A stretch of 7,618 bases of DNA, taken from NCBI GenBank assembly GCA_900770585.1, contig CAAGKW010000357.1, positions 1 to 7,618 of the forward strand, read 5' to 3'. Shown here in pieces: positions 5,591 to 7,618 of the stretch. How positions within the stretch are numbered: position 1 is the stretch's first letter; every line of letters starts with the position of its first letter. A program made the translations under genes and the position numbers. This DNA comes from an uncultured Alistipes sp. (lineage in GTDB: Bacteria; Bacteroidota; Bacteroidia; Bacteroidales; Rikenellaceae). The notes under the pieces are model-generated. The model was not told the origin of the DNA. It saw only the letters and a program-made list of their open reading frames with translations, and did no database searches.

Positions 5591-6539
5591 GGTGGTTGGG
5601 ATATATGCGCTGGTGACATTTGTTGCGGCGCTCTTGCTGGTCGCGACTTCGATGCTCTACGCCCGAATCCGACAGCGCCAAATGGTGGTGCGACGTACGC
5701 TCGAACGTTGCTACGTGTCGATTCTCAATCGCCGGCTACTCGAAGGGGGTGATGAGCGTTGTGTCTTCCCGTTGATCGAGCGTCGCAGTTCACGGTTGCT
5801 GTTGGCGACGGTGGTGGCGCGTATCGGGTCGATGACTTATGGCTACGATCGTCGTGTGATGGCCGAGGTGGTGAGCCGTTATGAGTTGGACAGGTTGCTA
5901 CTTAATGAGTCTGTTCGCAGTCGCGGAATGAGACGGGCTCAGTGGTTGCATACGCTGGCGCAGATTGAGTGTCGCGACCACGTCTATGCACGAATGATCG
6001 AACGTTATGGCCGTCATCGCAATCCATATATCGCTCTCTGTCTGACCCTTGCCTCGCTCAATCACGCACCCGAGCGATGTATTGCGATTCTTGCCGACCG
6101 CGAGCGTCCGCTGTCACCGTTTGAACTGTCGGAGGTGCTGATGATGCTCAAACGAGGCTTGATCCCCGTGGCATATCAACCTTTGTTGCGAGCCGAGCAG
6201 ACCAATGTGCGACTGCTTGGACTGTGCATAGTGCGCTATTTCGGAGTGACCGAGGCCGAGGAGGAGATCGTGGCGGCTATCGCGACCGACAGCTACGAAG
6301 TGGTCGAAGCGGCACTCTTTACGCTGTGTTCTTTGCATTTGTGTTTGGATCGAGGCCCGGTGCGCGAGGCGGCACGTGCGATGAGCGAGGGGCGACGGCG
6401 GTCGTGGTATCGCCATCTGGCGTCGGAGGGCTATTCGGCTCGTGCTATCGCTCAGATTCTGCCAGAGGGCGACCGTCTGCAAATGCGCGAATATGTCGAG
6501 CAGGCGGTGGCGTCGTATAAACGTTGTTTGATGACTTGA
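5583..6539 (+). CDS. Membrane-anchored helical (HEAT-like) repeat protein
   Basis: A 318-residue protein with one N-terminal membrane segment (about residues 4-26, VVGIYALVTFVAALLLVATS) followed by a basic stretch, RIRQRQMVVRR, suggesting an N-out, cytoplasmic C-terminal orientation. The remainder is almost wholly helical and rich in Leu, Arg and Glu, with repeated helix pairs such as VRLLGLCIVRYFGVTEAEEE and YEVVEAALFTLCSLH, a pattern like HEAT or ARM repeats used for protein-protein contacts. No catalytic motif is seen. It overlaps the receiver-like gene by 8 bases and is followed after 11 bases by the glycosyltransferase-like gene, so it is a plausible scaffold joining the two at the inner membrane. 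The repeat class is judged by eye only. Confidence 0.8.
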   Translation: MGEVVGIYALVTFVAALLLVATSMLYARIRQRQMVVRRTLERCYVSILNRRLLEGGDERCVFPLIERRSSRLLLATVVARIGSMTYGYDRRVMAEVVSRYELDRLLLNESVRSRGMRRAQWLHTLAQIECRDHVYARMIERYGRHRNPYIALCLTLASLNHAPERCIAILADRERPLSPFELSEVLMMLKRGLIPVAYQPLLRAEQTNVRLLGLCIVRYFGVTEAEEEIVAAIATDSYEVVEAALFTLCSLHLCLDRGPVREAARAMSEGRRRSWYRHLASEGYSARAIAQILPEGDRLQMREYVEQAVASYKRCLMT

Positions 6540-6550
6540 AGCGAAACGAA

Positions 6551-7546
6551 ATGTTGTGGTTTTCGATATTGATACTCACGGTGTTGGTGATGATTCTGCT
6601 GTCGGTTGTGGTGGCTGCTGCGCGAGCGTTGGCGGCGTTACGCAAGGGACGAATGTTGGCCTCGTGTCACGGCTACGGTAGCGAGGCGATGAGTCAAACG
6701 GGCGTCAGCGTTGTGGTGAGTGGAGTGCGCACGGTGAGCGAGATCGAGCAACGCCTTTCGTCGGAGTATTGGCGTTATGAGGTGATTGTGGTGGTCGATT
6801 CGACACGTGATGTGACCCTCCTACGTGCACTTTGTCAAAAATATGCGCTGATTCGGGTCAGTTTCCCGATGGTTGAGGAGTTGCCTATCGAGGGCGTTCC
6901 GCTGCTCTACCGCTCGCGCCAACGTCGTTATCGACGATTGGTTGTCATCGATCGTCTGCACCGTTCGCGCGCCGATGATTGGAATTGTGGGGTGGTTGTG
7001 GCGTCGTTCGACCGCATTGTACCTCTCGAATCCGATCGTTTTTTGTTGCCTGATGCCCTGCCTCGTTGGGTGATGGAGTTGCACGAAAGTGGCCGGGAAC
7101 GCAATGAGGTACTCTCGGCACAAGTCGCTCCGATGCACTTTTTCGATCGCCGTCGTGTAGCGATGTTTGCACGCTGGGCGGTGATTGGCGAGGGCGGTTT
7201 TGCGGGTGAGCACCCACGTGTGGCGATGATTCGCCGTCTGCGAGGTCGGCAACTCGCCCTGCCGTTGGCCTATTCGACAGCCTATCGTCATCGTTCGGAG
7301 AACCCTCTGCGACGATTGCTGATAGCAACGGGAGCGCTGCCTACGGTGGTGCTGTTTGTGGCGTTGGTGCGTCAGGATTGGGAGGTGGCGCGAGGCTCAT
7401 TGCTGCTCATTGTTGCGACCTATGCGACTGCATTGCTGGCGTCGAGCATTGCCCTTCGCACGCGCTTGGTGGTGCGTGGCGAGGAGGGAGAGGCGTGCAA
7501 GAAGAGTCTGCGACGGTTGCTGAGGTGTTCTTTTCGGATTTTTTAG
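6551..7546 (+). CDS. Membrane protein with a degenerate family 2 glycosyltransferase-like domain
   Basis: A 331-residue protein. The ATG at 6551 is preferred because it opens on a membrane segment (residues 3-24, WFSILILTVLVMILLSVVVAA), 11 bases after the previous stop; a TTG at 6524 would overlap the upstream gene. A cytoplasmic domain follows with VSVVVSGVRT and YEVIVVVDSTRD (Asp83), like the nucleotide-binding start of GT2 enzymes. Next comes DDWNCGVVVASFDRIVPLES and DRFLLPDAL, which lines up with the NAG...DxD...PDAL region, but the DxD is ESD (160-162). GGFAGEHPRVAMIRRL occupies the place of the ED acceptor motif, and no QxxRW is seen. Two further membrane segments lie near 256-273 and 283-302. 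It may be a polysaccharide-related transferase or an inactive relative that binds a sugar nucleotide. The substrate is unknown and the GT2 relation is by eye. Confidence 0.75.
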   Translation: MLWFSILILTVLVMILLSVVVAAARALAALRKGRMLASCHGYGSEAMSQTGVSVVVSGVRTVSEIEQRLSSEYWRYEVIVVVDSTRDVTLLRALCQKYALIRVSFPMVEELPIEGVPLLYRSRQRRYRRLVVIDRLHRSRADDWNCGVVVASFDRIVPLESDRFLLPDALPRWVMELHESGRERNEVLSAQVAPMHFFDRRRVAMFARWAVIGEGGFAGEHPRVAMIRRLRGRQLALPLAYSTAYRHRSENPLRRLLIATGALPTVVLFVALVRQDWEVARGSLLLIVATYATALLASSIALRTRLVVRGEEGEACKKSLRRLLRCSFRIF

Positions 7547-7591
7547 TGAGATTTTTTTGCTCGAAGTGCAATAAAATTGAAAAAAATTTCG

Positions 7592-7613
7592 TATCTTTAT
7601 CACAAAGATAAAG
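7592..7613 (+). promoter_or_regulatory. Promoter-like TATCTTTA within an inverted repeat, for a gene beyond the window
   Basis: TATCTTTA (7592-7599) matches seven of eight positions in effect of the Bacteroidetes -7 pattern TAnnTTTG, and an A/T-rich stretch lies just upstream. It is also the left arm of a perfect inverted repeat, TATCTTT (7592-7598) with AAAGATA (7604-7610), overlapped by CTTTATC (7595-7601) with GATAAAG (7607-7613). It could be a promoter with an operator, or simply AT-rich sequence. No terminator hairpin is clear between the stop at 7546 and this site. Confidence 0.35.
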
Positions 7614-7618
7614 CACAA

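Noticed and set aside
7378..7618. Open frames on both strands at the right edge
   Set aside because: They are shadows of the glycosyltransferase-like gene running into AT-rich intergenic sequence, with no domain or start context.

Overview
The window looks like a piece of a Bacteroidales chromosome, probably a moderately GC-rich member such as Alistipes/Rikenellaceae. The reasons are the promoter -7 elements of the TAnnTTTG type (TATATTTG, TACCTTTG), the lack of Shine-Dalgarno sequences, the L21-L27 operon style, and a radical SAM/lipoprotein pair that I know only from Bacteroidetes. The genus is inference; the promoters and protein families are visible. No rRNA, tRNA, CRISPR array, transposase or integrase is visible, and coding density is high.

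Left third (1-2606, all minus strand). Read in transcription order, it has four genes: a 149-aa lipoprotein of the radical-SAM-associated type (2606-2157); an 88-aa Pro/Gln/Glu-rich small lipoprotein (2063-1797); a radical SAM/SPASM enzyme (1785-700); and an RluA-family pseudouridine synthase (693 to beyond base 1, cut by the window edge). The last three are separated by only 11 and 6 bases. A TACCTTTG promoter element lies just before the small lipoprotein. Both lipoproteins carry the string MYG[T/V]P, which makes the small one a candidate second partner or substrate of the radical SAM enzyme. This is the most interesting part of the window.

Middle (2790-5050). A divergent plus-strand pair encodes a zinc-type ABC transporter: a ZnuA-like binding lipoprotein and a ZnuC-like ATPase, overlapping by ATGA. 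No permease gene is beside them. They converge on the minus-strand ribosomal protein operon rplU-rpmA (L21, L27), and a perfect 14-bp hairpin flanked by A and T runs between the two units looks like a bidirectional terminator. rplU has a well-formed Bacteroidetes promoter with both elements.

Right third (5222-7546, plus strand). A compact three-gene operon encodes a stand-alone receiver domain that lacks the phosphoacceptor aspartate, a membrane-anchored helical-repeat protein, and a membrane protein with a degenerate family 2 glycosyltransferase fold. None can be given a firm function. Together they suggest a membrane-associated envelope or polysaccharide module built from altered versions of known domains. 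The final 72 bases hold a promoter-like TATCTTTA within an inverted repeat, probably serving the next gene outside the window.
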